Made by a program: the position numbers and the translations under genes
Shown here: positions 1 through 8,882 of the stretch, piece by piece
Layout: each line of letters opens with the position of its first letter
How positions within the stretch are numbered: the first letter of the stretch is position 1
Origin: Paenibacillus sp. ACRRX
GTDB taxonomy: Bacteria; Bacillota; Bacilli; Paenibacillales; Paenibacillaceae
Assembly: GCF_022346885.1 (NCBI RefSeq)
Contig: NZ_JAKRNK010000010.1
Location: 62,001-126,000, forward strand
DNA length: 64,000 nt
Direction: 5' to 3'
The notes under the pieces: model-generated
Database searches by the model: none
Told to the model about the DNA's origin: nothing
What the model saw: only the letters and a program-made list of their open reading frames with translations

Positions 1-972
1 GAGAGGAACATCTTCAGATTTAGGCAGTGCCACGTTTAATTCGATATTGGTCTTGTTCAGGTTTAATGCTGCATCAGCATAAAGATCCAACTTCAGCTTC
101 GTCTTATTGCCAAGGACGACCGCCATGTCAGCATCTTCTTTAACCACTTGAGTCCAAGCCTTATCCAGCTCATCAAGCGACTTCTCTCCATTTTCCTTCA
201 ACCATTTAAATGCTATGAGCGCAAATACTTCCCCATCTTTTACCATGTTCGTTGATTTATCGCTTACGCCGTATGCTTCCATCGACTGTCCAACCAACGG
301 CCCATACAATTTGCCTACTTCAGTTAACCAAGCTTTGGTTCCTTGCTCATCTGCCAGTATTGACTTCAAGAAACTGCGTACCCAGCCAATCGTTTCGTCA
401 GCTCCAAATTCCATATGTATTTGGCTCAAGGATTGGGATTGGCCAAAAATTTGCTCCGTAACTGGAGTAACCGTTGTTACTTTAGGGTTAGGGGCATGCT
501 TAGTGAAGAATTTTACCATCGATTTGCGGAACTGCTTTAGTTGTTCCACATCCAATTGCGGGATGTCCAGTTCTTCCATTTCTTTTGTTGTTGCCGGGAT
601 AACAAGCGGCGTCTTGCCACCTTCTACATGGACCACTACCTGCTTGTCATCTACCGCAAGTTGAAACGGCACACTCTTGCCTGTAATCTTGATCGTACCG
701 CTTGATGATACACGATCAGGCGATTCCATCTTCGTTGACAGATCGAGCTGAAGCCCGTTAATAATGTTAATGAACTGGCTTTCCTCCGTTGTTAGCTCGG
801 CATCCTTACTGACGTCAAGCTTAATGCTTACCGTTTCCTTCGTCTCCGCCGACTTCAAATCAGAAGTTCTGTTTACGACTTCCCCAATATCTACACCGCC
901 TACTGCCTGACAACCCGTAAGCACGATAAGTAATGCCGCCAGCATAGCAGCTAGGCTTGTTCGTATACGCAT
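1..972 (-). CDS. lipoprotein of unknown function, C-terminus outside window
   Basis: The reading frame stays open from an ATG at 972 to the window edge (324 codons, no stop), so the C-terminal end is missing. The start is supported by GGGAGG about nine bases upstream. The protein begins with two arginines, a hydrophobic stretch and the lipobox LTGC, with the acylated cysteine at residue 21, so it is predicted to be exported and anchored to the outer face of the membrane. The mature part is rich in Lys, Asp, Glu and Thr and has no further membrane segment or cysteine motif that I can see. I do not recognise the family. The next gene on the same strand lies about 200 bases upstream behind a terminator-like hairpin, so this one probably has its own promoter. 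Confidence 0.85.
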   Translation of the reverse strand, partial: MRIRTSLAAMLAALLIVLTGCQAVGGVDIGEVVNRTSDLKSAETKETVSIKLDVSKDAELTTEESQFINIINGLQLDLSTKMESPDRVSSSGTIKITGKSVPFQLAVDDKQVVVHVEGGKTPLVIPATTKEMEELDIPQLDVEQLKQFRKSMVKFFTKHAPNPKVTTVTPVTEQIFGQSQSLSQIHMEFGADETIGWVRSFLKSILADEQGTKAWLTEVGKLYGPLVGQSMEAYGVSDKSTNMVKDGEVFALIAFKWLKENGEKSLDELDKAWTQVVKEDADMAVVLGNKTKLKLDLYADAALNLNKTNIELNVALPKSEDVPL

Positions 973-1108
973 GTACTCATTCCTCCCCTTCAAATAGGTA
1001 AAACCATTAAAAAGATCATGATTCCACTCTATTATGTATTCATTTAGGGGGGTTGTAAAGAACCGATTACGGGCACGGGAAAGGCTTGTTCTCACGAGAC
1101 AGTTAAGT

Positions 1109-1147
1109 TTAGAACAGAGAAATAGACTTCCAAATCGGAAGTCTATG
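1109..1147 (-). terminator. terminator of the galactose operon
   Basis: A perfect 10-bp stem (ATAGACTTCC with GGAAGTCTAT, five-base loop, 1122-1146) lies just after the last gene of the gal operon. On the minus strand it is followed by a U-rich stretch (TTCTCTGTTCT). Confidence 0.65.
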
Positions 1148-1170
1148 CTCTCAGCTGCCTGGATCAGGCT

Positions 1171-2070
1171 TTATTGTTGTTTACTTGCCAAAAATGACTC
1201 TTTATCTAACGCTGCCGTGAGGCGCCAGCACTCCCGATGCGACGCAGTCTGTCCAGGCTCCAGCATGGACAAAGGGCCAAGTGTCTCCAGTTCCAGCATA
1301 TGCTCATTGGTATAACATTCGAATGAACAGCCGCCATCTGGATATTCGGCATCTGATTGATGCTCATGGCTAATCTCAAATGCAGTTCCATTATTAAGAT
1401 AAGCAGCCCATCCGGGTTCATTTCCCGTTCCCAGTTTAAATGCCCGATCCGCATCAGGGGACTGACGAATCGTAATATGATCTTCTCCCCAAACTACTCG
1501 GTCATCATTCATTCGCGAATATGGCCATAATACAACAGCCCGGTTCGGCAGCAGGCCGGTTTCTCGTTTTGTCTGCGGAATAATAGCGGTTCCACCCTGC
1601 GCCATGACATTAATCGACCAGGGCGCTACCTGTATCGGATAAGCCCCCTCATTTGTAATGCGATGGGTAAGGACAACCTGATCCTCTGTAAATACAATCT
1701 CAATCTGCTTCTTGATGAGCGACCATTGCTCAACTGGAGACGTCAGCACAACCCCCTGCCCTGTGGGGCTCCAGTCAATAGGCTGGTCGTCTGGAGAGTA
1801 CGTGCGCGGATACGCTTCAGGGCTAACCCAGAGACGGTGTCCACCTCGGAGCAGCCAACCGTCGCTGCCCATTTTACGGAACGCCTCGCCTTGCTGAGCA
1901 ACAACCCCCTCTGCATCGTGGAACAATACATTTTCGCCTCCACGCAGGCTAAAATGCATAATCCGAATACCATATTCCAACGGAATAATCATCGTGTAGC
2001 GTTCATTGTCCAGTCGAAGACTACGGCCGAATCGTGGATCCTCCACCCTATTTGTCATGATAAGCGTCAT
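1171..2070 (-). CDS. aldose-1-epimerase-like (DUF4380-like) protein of the gal operon
   Basis: A 299-residue soluble protein without a signal peptide. Its start is supported by GAGG seven bases before the ATG. Sequence features such as GGENVLFHD, the GGHRLW segment and the long beta-rich body with WSINVMAQGG resemble galactose-mutarotase-like folds of the DUF4380 type. This is recognition by eye, not by search. It is the last gene of the cluster after galK, galE and galT, with a 93-base gap after galT. Its position suggests it supplies mutarotase activity (beta- to alpha-galactose) or acts on a related sugar. No ordinary galM is present in the window. The catalytic His/Glu pair of classical GalM was not assigned, so the function is inference. 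Confidence 0.7.
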   Translation of the reverse strand: MTLIMTNRVEDPRFGRSLRLDNERYTMIIPLEYGIRIMHFSLRGGENVLFHDAEGVVAQQGEAFRKMGSDGWLLRGGHRLWVSPEAYPRTYSPDDQPIDWSPTGQGVVLTSPVEQWSLIKKQIEIVFTEDQVVLTHRITNEGAYPIQVAPWSINVMAQGGTAIIPQTKRETGLLPNRAVVLWPYSRMNDDRVVWGEDHITIRQSPDADRAFKLGTGNEPGWAAYLNNGTAFEISHEHQSDAEYPDGGCSFECYTNEHMLELETLGPLSMLEPGQTASHRECWRLTAALDKESFLASKQQ

Positions 2071-2163
2071 CTAATCGCCTCTTTTCCCGACCTGTCTACA
2101 CTGCCTCTTCTACCGGCATTCAACGCGAACTGCCTTGCCTTGATCAGTGTATATGTGAATCAA

Positions 2164-3783
2164 TCACGCCCTGCCAAGATGGTTGATAAATCGCTCAAAC
2201 GCGGCTTGCCCCTCTGCATTTCGTTTGAACACACCAGCTTGCCCTAAAATTTCGACAAATGTATGGCCAATCTCCTGCTTGATCAAACGCTGTGCACTCT
2301 CCAAACTGTTATCGATACCGTAACGTTCTATCAAGCTTTCAATCCATACACGGTGTACAGCCAGCGGATCATGAGCTTGCATGTTTGCCTTGTGCTGTTC
2401 CCACGATTGCTGACCCGTCAGGAACGTGGCAATCAGCATACTGGACTGCTGCAGCCGCGCTGGCAAAATCGCAAGTCCCATCACCTCGATTAATCCGACG
2501 TTCTCTTGCTTGATGTGATGCATCTCACGGTGCGGATGGAATATGCCTTCTGGATGTTCGCTGTTCGTGCGATTGTTGCGAAGCACCATATCCACTTCAT
2601 ATGCAGTCCCACGGCGTCTGACGATCGGAGTGACTGTATTATGAGGAATACAGCTGTCCCCCTCATCCGTAAACGCGATTATGCCAACTTCAGGATCGGT
2701 GTATACTTGCCAAGCTTTAAATATTGCGTATACAACTTCAATCAGCCTTTCCCGATCTTGACCAGAAACACGCAGCACCGACATCGGCCAACGCACAATA
2801 CTGACCTGAATATCCTCATCCTGCGGATAAACAAATGTCCGATCAGCTGTAGCTCTTTCAATAGGAAACGTATGTTGCCCAGCTTGAAAGTGATCATGAC
2901 TTAGGATCGAGCCGCCGACAATCGGCAAATCCGCATTGGTACCGATAAAATAGTGCGGAAACTGCTCTGTAAATTCCAGTAATCTATGGAAAGTGGATTT
3001 CGTCAGCTTCATCGGCACGTGATCGTGTCGAAGCACGATACTGTGCTCGTTGTAATATACATAAGGTGAGTATTGGAAATGCCACGCTTCTTCATGCAGC
3101 GTCAACGGGATGACCCGCAAGTTCTGGCGAGCCGGGTGATTGGCACGGCCTGCATATCCAACATTGTCCACACAGAGCAAACACTGCGGATAATGAGAGG
3201 CTGCTGTCTGCCTCGCCTCAGCAATCTCCTGCGGACTTTTCTCAGGCTTCGAGACATTAATCGTCATTTCGATTATGCCGTATTTGCTCTCATACAGCCA
3301 ATGATCGTTGTGTTGCACACGATCCATTCGAATGTAATTGCTGTCTACGCTTAACTGATAGAACTCACGCGTAGCCTGCATGATGCCGTTCTCTTGTTCC
3401 GTTCTTCTGAAAGCTGCCACTGTCTCTGAAGGTCGGGGCATTAGTACTCCCATAATACGTGCATCGAGCAGGTCACGCTGTGTCGTTGTATGATCAGGAA
3501 TCAAACCGATCACTTGACCATAATCCAGCAGCAGGTTCAAGATGTAATGAGGCGTATCCGCCGCTTCGACATCTGACGAATATGTCGCTTCGTAACCAGC
3601 CCACGGCTCTGCCAATTGGAACATATCCAGCAATATGTTGCGTACATACGGACAATCCATTTCACCAATTAATCGTTTGGATAGGGCATATCGGATTAAC
3701 TCCTCGATGCCCCATTGCGCCTGCTCTGTTTGTGTCAATCTATTCGCCTCAATCGTCACCCGATCTAATTGCATAGCTCCCAT
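2164..3783 (-). CDS. galT: UDP-glucose--hexose-1-phosphate uridylyltransferase
   Basis: Exchanges UMP between UDP-glucose and galactose-1-phosphate in the Leloir pathway (cytoplasm). The length (539 aa) and the segments SHDHFQAGQHTFPIE and HPHREMHHIKQENVGL mark the long GalT type found in Firmicutes, in which His residues of the H-x-H type carry the uridylyl group. The frame is open 35 codons further upstream and would overlap galE. The ATG at 3783 is preferred because GGGAGG lies eight bases before it; a second ATG follows three codons later. It lies 49 bases after galE on the same strand and is surely co-transcribed with galK and galE. Confidence 0.95.
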   Translation of the reverse strand: MGAMQLDRVTIEANRLTQTEQAQWGIEELIRYALSKRLIGEMDCPYVRNILLDMFQLAEPWAGYEATYSSDVEAADTPHYILNLLLDYGQVIGLIPDHTTTQRDLLDARIMGVLMPRPSETVAAFRRTEQENGIMQATREFYQLSVDSNYIRMDRVQHNDHWLYESKYGIIEMTINVSKPEKSPQEIAEARQTAASHYPQCLLCVDNVGYAGRANHPARQNLRVIPLTLHEEAWHFQYSPYVYYNEHSIVLRHDHVPMKLTKSTFHRLLEFTEQFPHYFIGTNADLPIVGGSILSHDHFQAGQHTFPIERATADRTFVYPQDEDIQVSIVRWPMSVLRVSGQDRERLIEVVYAIFKAWQVYTDPEVGIIAFTDEGDSCIPHNTVTPIVRRRGTAYEVDMVLRNNRTNSEHPEGIFHPHREMHHIKQENVGLIEVMGLAILPARLQQSSMLIATFLTGQQSWEQHKANMQAHDPLAVHRVWIESLIERYGIDNSLESAQRLIKQEIGHTFVEILGQAGVFKRNAEGQAAFERFINHLGRA

Positions 3784-3832
3784 AAAAGCAACCTCCCACG
3801 TTCCCCTAATTGGCGTTCCAACCCTTCCGCAA

Positions 3833-4822
3833 TTACGATTCCACGTAACCATTCGGACGTGTGGTGTGCCAACGCCATGCACTGTCAACGATCTGCTCCA
3901 GCTTGTAACGGCTAGGCGACCATCCCAGCACTCGACGCGCCTTATCTGCCGAAGCGATCAGAATCGCCGGGTCGCCTGCGCGACGCTCACGAATCGCTGT
4001 TGGAATCGATCTGCCTGTCACTTGCTCCGCGGTACGTATCACCTCAAGCACTGAGAATCCCTGTCCATTGCCGAGGTTAAAAATATCGCTCTTGCCGCCG
4101 TCTCTCAAATAATGAAGCGCAAGCACATGCGCATCAGCCAAGTCGCTCACATGGATATAATCGCGAACACAAGTGCCATCGGCTGTCGGATAATCGCTGC
4201 CGAACACGGTGATCTCCTCCCGCTGGCCAAGTGCTGTCTGCAGCACAATCGGGACCAAATGGGATTCTGGCCGGTGATCTTCACCAATTTGGCCGCTCTC
4301 GTGAGCTCCAGCCGCATTAAAATAGCGTAATGAAACATATTGGATGCCGTGCGCCTGATCGAACCAGCGCATCATACGCTCCATCGTCAGCTTTGTTTCA
4401 CCATATACACTTGTCGGCTCTGTACGATCTGTCTCCACAATTGGGACACGCTCTGGCTCGCCGTAGGTAGCCGCAGTGGAGGAAAATACAATTCGCTTAA
4501 CTCCATGATCCTTCATGGCATCGAGTAGTACGCCAGTCCCGCTAACATTATTGTCATAATATTTGCCCGGCTTGATCATGCTCTCCCCTACAAGGGAATA
4601 TGCCGCAAAATGAATCACCGCATCAATATTATGCTTTGCAAATACATCTTGTAGAAACGCCTTATCGCGTATATCTCCGATTTCAAGGGTGCCCGCTGTG
4701 ACGGCCTCACGGTGACCTGTCTCCAAATTATCCACAATAACAACTTCTTCTCCACGAGCAATCAGTTCTGCAACGGTATGGGAACCAATGTATCCCGCTC
4801 CACCTGTAACTAATACTGCCAT
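3833..4822 (-). CDS. galE: UDP-glucose 4-epimerase
   Basis: Interconverts UDP-galactose and UDP-glucose with tightly bound NAD. A short-chain dehydrogenase/reductase of the extended type: N-terminal Rossmann motif TGGAGYIGS, catalytic SST segment, and YGETK giving the Tyr-x3-Lys pair. At 329 aa the length is normal for GalE. AGGAGG stands in front of the ATG at 4822. It lies 34 bases after galK and 49 before galT, in the order galK-galE-galT, which points to one transcript. Confidence 0.96.
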   Translation of the reverse strand: MAVLVTGGAGYIGSHTVAELIARGEEVVIVDNLETGHREAVTAGTLEIGDIRDKAFLQDVFAKHNIDAVIHFAAYSLVGESMIKPGKYYDNNVSGTGVLLDAMKDHGVKRIVFSSTAATYGEPERVPIVETDRTEPTSVYGETKLTMERMMRWFDQAHGIQYVSLRYFNAAGAHESGQIGEDHRPESHLVPIVLQTALGQREEITVFGSDYPTADGTCVRDYIHVSDLADAHVLALHYLRDGGKSDIFNLGNGQGFSVLEVIRTAEQVTGRSIPTAIRERRAGDPAILIASADKARRVLGWSPSRYKLEQIVDSAWRWHTTRPNGYVES

Positions 4823-4856
4823 TTACATTACCTCCTGAGATATATAAGAGTTTCTA

Positions 4857-6059
4857 TCAAATAGATTCATCTGTAGCAATAAATGCTGGCCATTCTAACT
4901 CTATCACGCCATCCCCTACGTCACACACGTAAAAATCAGGCTTAAGACCGGTATGTCTTTCATAGTTCGCACCAACTGTATTAACAAAGTCTTCTACTGC
5001 TGCTTGCGCCACCAGTGATACCGTACAGCCTCCAAATCCGGCTCCTGTCATCCGTGAGCCGATCGTGCCATTTACCGTGCGGGCTTCTTGAACCATTACG
5101 TCCAATTCCTCGCAACTGACTTCGTAGAGATCGCGTAACGACTCGTGGGATGCATTCATTAATTGTCCAAACGCAAGCAGGTCTCCCTCCCGCAGTGCCT
5201 TCATCGATTGTTTCACACGCTCATTTTCAAATACGACATGTTCTGCACGTTGACACACAACACGATCTGTCAATACATGCTTGGCTTGTTGGAATTGTTC
5301 ACTGGTCAAATGCGCCAAATAGGTCAGATCCGGATACACCTGCTTCAGCTTCTCTACAGCTTCATCACATTGTGTACGACGCTCATTGTATTTGGAATCT
5401 ACTAATCCACGACGCTTGTTCGTATTACCTATAATAAGCTTATATCCTTGGATTTGGAAAGGTACATGTTCATACTGCAATGAATCACAATCAAGTAATA
5501 TCGCATGATCCTGCTTCCCGTGCGAAACGGCGAACTGGTCCATGATACCGCTGTTCACCCCAACAAATTGGTTCTCTGCTCGCTGTGACAGCCGCGCAAG
5601 CGCTGTGCGATCAATCGGATAGCCTTCCAATGTCAAAAGGGCGTAACCAATCACTACCTCCAATGAGGCCGACGAGGACAATCCCGCTCCATTTGGTATG
5701 TTGCCGGCTACCAAGAGGTCATACCCCTGCGTAATCGGATGGCCCGCCTTGTTCATCTCATGGACCACACCAAGAGGATAATCCGTCCACATGTCTGACT
5801 TAACGGTTGGCAGTTCATCGATCGAAAAGCTCGCTGCTTCTTCAAACTGGACACTGGCAAGCCGGAGCATACGATCAGCGTTGGATCTGATAAGCAGATA
5901 AGTACCAATCTGAAGGGCTGCCGGCAGTACGTACCCGCCGTTGTAATCAAGATGTTCACCAATCAGATTGACACGTCCAGGAGCATGGAACAATCGTACT
6001 TCCCCCTGATTGATACCATAATGCTGTTCAAATAAATGCAGTAATCTGTTCGTATCCAT
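4857..6059 (-). CDS. galK: galactokinase
   Basis: Phosphorylates galactose at C1 with ATP; a GHMP-family kinase. The galactokinase signature GRVNLIGEHLDYNGG is near the N-terminus. The ATP-binding loop is NGAGLSSSASLE and the third GHMP motif is GSRMTGAGFGGCTVSL near the C-terminus. The frame extends eight codons further up, but the ATG at 6059 (400 aa) is chosen because AGGAGG stands ten bases before it, inside the longer frame. It is the first gene of the gal operon and diverges from an AraC-type regulator across about 300 bases. Confidence 0.96.
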   Translation of the reverse strand: MDTNRLLHLFEQHYGINQGEVRLFHAPGRVNLIGEHLDYNGGYVLPAALQIGTYLLIRSNADRMLRLASVQFEEAASFSIDELPTVKSDMWTDYPLGVVHEMNKAGHPITQGYDLLVAGNIPNGAGLSSSASLEVVIGYALLTLEGYPIDRTALARLSQRAENQFVGVNSGIMDQFAVSHGKQDHAILLDCDSLQYEHVPFQIQGYKLIIGNTNKRRGLVDSKYNERRTQCDEAVEKLKQVYPDLTYLAHLTSEQFQQAKHVLTDRVVCQRAEHVVFENERVKQSMKALREGDLLAFGQLMNASHESLRDLYEVSCEELDVMVQEARTVNGTIGSRMTGAGFGGCTVSLVAQAAVEDFVNTVGANYERHTGLKPDFYVCDVGDGVIELEWPAFIATDESI

Positions 6060-6361
6060 ATCTGGCCAACCTCCTAAGATCATAAGCAGAAAGTATACTG
6101 TTTGTTACCATTAATCATACTTCGAACTTTCCTGTCTTGTAATAGCTGGATGTGAACTTCATATGGATAAATGTGATATAGTAACTAGAAATGGCGCATT
6201 AATTACGATCTACAAGTTGCACAAAGACCGCATCTATTATAGTTGGTGTGCTCCTGATCGCTTTGTTCATCCCTTTAAGCACGATGACATAATAGACCCT
6301 ATAGACACAACTCGCATGTCTACTTCGCATACTCTGCACACTTTTTGAAGGGGGACTGGTA
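6060..6361. promoter_or_regulatory. divergent galK/araC intergenic promoter region
   Basis: About 300 bases separate galK (leftward) from the araC-type gene (rightward). On the minus strand a good -10 (TATACT, complement of 6092-6097) lies some 35 bases before the galK start, but no hexamer near TTGACA stands 16-18 bases upstream of it. That fits a promoter that needs an activator. The rightward gene has a GAAGGGGG ribosome binding site. A 61-codon open frame here has no ribosome binding site and is not taken as a gene. Confidence 0.5.
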
Positions 6362-7336
6362 ATGAGCACAACATCAGACGGACTAAATACTATTCCTTTG
6401 GATGAGAGCTTGAACGCGTCACTTGATGAAGACAGAGGTAGATCCACAGTTCTTGATACCTATGAAGTAGCCACAAATCCGACGGCATCGGAGCAGGACA
6501 GCCTTCACGTGCTGTTCGCCGGCGAAAGCCAGACAAAGCCCGGGCATAAGCTGGGGCCTAAGTTCTACGATTATTATTTGCTGCATCACGTTATAGAGGG
6601 CTGTGGTGAATTCTCAACAGAGTCACGGACCTATAGGCTGGGACCGGGAGATGCGTTTCTGATCACGCCCAATCAATTGGTCAGCTACATGTCCGATGCT
6701 GATAATCCATGGCGTTATCAGTGGATCGCCGTCAAGGGCAATCAAGCGGAAGCTCTCTTTCGGCAAGGCGGACTGACGACGGAACAGCCTGTCGTGCACT
6801 GCCCTGGCACTCAGGCTGCAGCTTGGATGCAGCCCATACGTGCTGCGTTTCAAGCTAGAGAGCATACATGCAACCTGACCGCTGCTGGGTGCATGCATCT
6901 TATGATCGCAGCCTATGCAAGCCAACAACAGCGCGTAGATGAGTCAGTCCCTCTCAAGCCGGAAAACGAAGCTCAGCAGATCGTACGACAGATGATACGC
7001 ATGATGTCTACCCAATACGCTCATCCGTTCACAATGGAACAAATGGCTTCAAGCCTAGGATACAACAGAGCTTATTTGTCCAGATTATTTAAACAGGCTG
7101 CTGGAATGTCACCCGTGACGTTTCTTTTAAAGTTAAGGATTGACAAGGGCAGACTACTGCTTCGTGAACGTCCCGAGCTTACGATTGAGCAGATTGCAGC
7201 TTCTGTAGGCATACCAGACGCCTTATATTTCTCCAAACAATTTCGCAGGTTCTATCAGCAAGCTCCATCACAATACCGCAAGCAAGCTTTGTTTCATAAG
7301 CAGGATCGTTCAAATGAATTGCCCTCTAATAGATAA
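6362..7336 (+). CDS. AraC-family transcriptional regulator, probable galactose sensor
   Basis: 324 aa with the two-part layout of sugar-sensing AraC/MsmR regulators. An N-terminal cupin-like sensor covers roughly residues 55-170 (HHVIEGCGEF, then RLGPGDAFLITPNQ). The C-terminal double helix-turn-helix covers about 210-315. In it the first helix pair reads FTMEQMASSLGYNRAYLSRLFK and the second LTIEQIAASVGIPDALYFSKQFRRFYQQAPSQYR, ending in the usual PSQYR signature. The ATG has GAAGGGGG upstream. Divergence from galK suggests it activates the gal operon when galactose or a galactoside is bound; that target is inferred from position only. Confidence 0.88.
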   Translation: MSTTSDGLNTIPLDESLNASLDEDRGRSTVLDTYEVATNPTASEQDSLHVLFAGESQTKPGHKLGPKFYDYYLLHHVIEGCGEFSTESRTYRLGPGDAFLITPNQLVSYMSDADNPWRYQWIAVKGNQAEALFRQGGLTTEQPVVHCPGTQAAAWMQPIRAAFQAREHTCNLTAAGCMHLMIAAYASQQQRVDESVPLKPENEAQQIVRQMIRMMSTQYAHPFTMEQMASSLGYNRAYLSRLFKQAAGMSPVTFLLKLRIDKGRLLLRERPELTIEQIAASVGIPDALYFSKQFRRFYQQAPSQYRKQALFHKQDRSNELPSNR

Positions 7337-7365
7337 AACAAGTTCAGGCGGCAGTTGGGAAGATG

Positions 7366-7381
7366 ACTAGTGCACACTAGT
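7366..7381. repeat. short palindrome between araC-type gene and amidohydrolase
   Basis: ACTAGTG-CA-CACTAGT is a perfect palindrome in the 64-base gap between convergent genes, and part of it can also pair with CTAGTGTGC at 7417-7425. It could help end transcription but lacks a clear T-run. Confidence 0.3.
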
Positions 7382-7400
7382 AAGAAACAACCAGACAGCT

Positions 7401-8639
7401 TCATTTTAGTGGTTCTCTAGTGTGCCTTTTGCTTTCCTCAATCAGCAATCTACCTGCATCCACTTTGTTCAATTTTTTGAGATCGTATTGTTTACCGGTC
7501 CGACTCTCCAACTGCCGAAGCGCAGCCAACTGTGTTTGTGTCGCGGGCTGCTTCCGAATTAACCTTTCCATGTTGCCTGCTGTAATTTGGAGTGCTAATT
7601 CACGATTGTCCAACATGTCGATGAGGATGTAAATCGCTTCAATGGCTTTTTTTTCGCTGACAAGTCCATAGCCTGAATCCGTACTTAACAGAAATCGCTC
7701 CGGAAATTCCTTCATCAGCGGTACAAAGTCCTCCAATTTATATGTGCTGCTCGGATCAAATACCGTATACCCTGCGTAGAAATCCGCATACACATTCGAG
7801 TGCTTTTTCATTAGCGCCCTTATCTTGCTGGGAGAATTATAGGCATTTATATGCGCAAAAATAAATATCGTTTCTGGATTTTGCTTCACAGCATCTTCTA
7901 GCTTCAGCATAGGCATACCTTCAGGTGGATCAATGTGCATTAGAATTGGAACCTTATACTGCGCACACAAGGCGTAAATATCGGGTAGTACACCATCCAT
8001 CGGATGTTTCGTTTTCCAGATAGATCCACCTAACACCTCCGAATATGTAGAGGCTATCGCTAACTCTCCTATACCAAAGTAACCTTGCTCCAAATTATGT
8101 TTGACAGTTTTCAAACCCGAACGAGCTAACAGATTGATGCCAGATGAAAAAGGAATAAACCGATCTGGATATTGTTCATACGCTTCCCACGCGTATTTAT
8201 CGGTCTGCACAGCGCTAGGCTTGGACACATCACCAAATATGACAACCTTATCAACGCCATAAGGATCCCACATCATTTCCAAGTTCCACTTATAAGCTTG
8301 GTTTGTAGCACTATGATTATGAGCATCAATTAGGGGCATGTTCTTATAAAGCTTTGTCCATTCCACTAACGTCCTAGAGGCTTTCTGCATCACTGGCTTG
8401 CTTTTATGGCTTTCGGCAGCAGTTGCTGTGGTTGATGTCCGCATGGGCTGCGTGGTGCGCATAGGCTGCATGAGCTGCGTGGTACGCATGGGCTGCATGA
8501 GCTGCATGAGCTGCATGGGCTGCACATGCTGTTCTGTGGAAACAGTCGGCCGGTACAGGATACAAGCCATTGTTACAATACCTAATGAAATTGTAAGAAC
8601 AGTCCTCACACATAAGCTGCGCTTTTTTATAAGATTCAC
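7401..8639 (-). CDS. exported amidohydrolase-family protein with Met/Gln-rich linker
   Basis: A 412-residue protein starting at a GTG (GAGG ten bases upstream). Residues 1-28 form an export signal or membrane anchor (basic KKR, then a hydrophobic stretch). A Cys near residue 26 is not in a good lipobox. Residues 40-70 are a low-complexity linker of Gln, Pro, Met, Thr and Arg repeats. The rest is a TIM-barrel metal hydrolase of the amidohydrolase-2 type: the metal motif LIDAHNH, a HIDPP segment, FIFAHINA, and TDSGYGLV near the end with the catalytic Asp. The substrate is unknown. It is monocistronic between terminator-like sequences and not obviously tied to the gal genes. Confidence 0.75.
   Translation of the reverse strand: MNLIKKRSLCVRTVLTISLGIVTMACILYRPTVSTEQHVQPMQLMQLMQPMRTTQLMQPMRTTQPMRTSTTATAAESHKSKPVMQKASRTLVEWTKLYKNMPLIDAHNHSATNQAYKWNLEMMWDPYGVDKVVIFGDVSKPSAVQTDKYAWEAYEQYPDRFIPFSSGINLLARSGLKTVKHNLEQGYFGIGELAIASTYSEVLGGSIWKTKHPMDGVLPDIYALCAQYKVPILMHIDPPEGMPMLKLEDAVKQNPETIFIFAHINAYNSPSKIRALMKKHSNVYADFYAGYTVFDPSSTYKLEDFVPLMKEFPERFLLSTDSGYGLVSEKKAIEAIYILIDMLDNRELALQITAGNMERLIRKQPATQTQLAALRQLESRTGKQYDLKKLNKVDAGRLLIEESKRHTREPLK
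8440..8525. repeat. degenerate hexanucleotide repeat inside the amidohydrolase gene
   Basis: The segment encoding the linker consists of repeated GCATGA/GCATGG/GCTGCx units, giving tandem QLMQPMRT-like peptides. The units are similar enough for slippage or unequal crossing-over. Confidence 0.7.
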
Positions 8640-8833
8640 CTTCTAATAACCTCATGTTCATTTACTCATTATAATGGTATCGACCAACCTTGCCTCTGCT
8701 AAACCTTGTAGTTGAACAGCTTAGTTCCTTCTCCAGTTCAGCCTCTCCTGAATTCGACCAATGAACAAAATGTATTTATCCTTCTAATTTCTTCGCCAAT
8801 TGCTTACCTGCTGCAAATCGGATTGTATCACGC

Positions 8834-8876
8834 AAAAAAAGGGGCTGACCGCTGACTTGAAGGCGCCCTGCCCCAT
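8834..8876 (-). terminator. terminator after the FGGY kinase
   Basis: On the minus strand GGGGC pairs with GCCCC across an internal GGCGCC-containing loop, directly followed by seven T residues. Confidence 0.75.
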
Positions 8877-8882
8877 ATCCTC

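Noticed and set aside
6163-6348. 61-codon frame between galK and the araC-type gene
   Set aside because: No ribosome binding site; it lies inside the divergent promoter region and shows no protein features.
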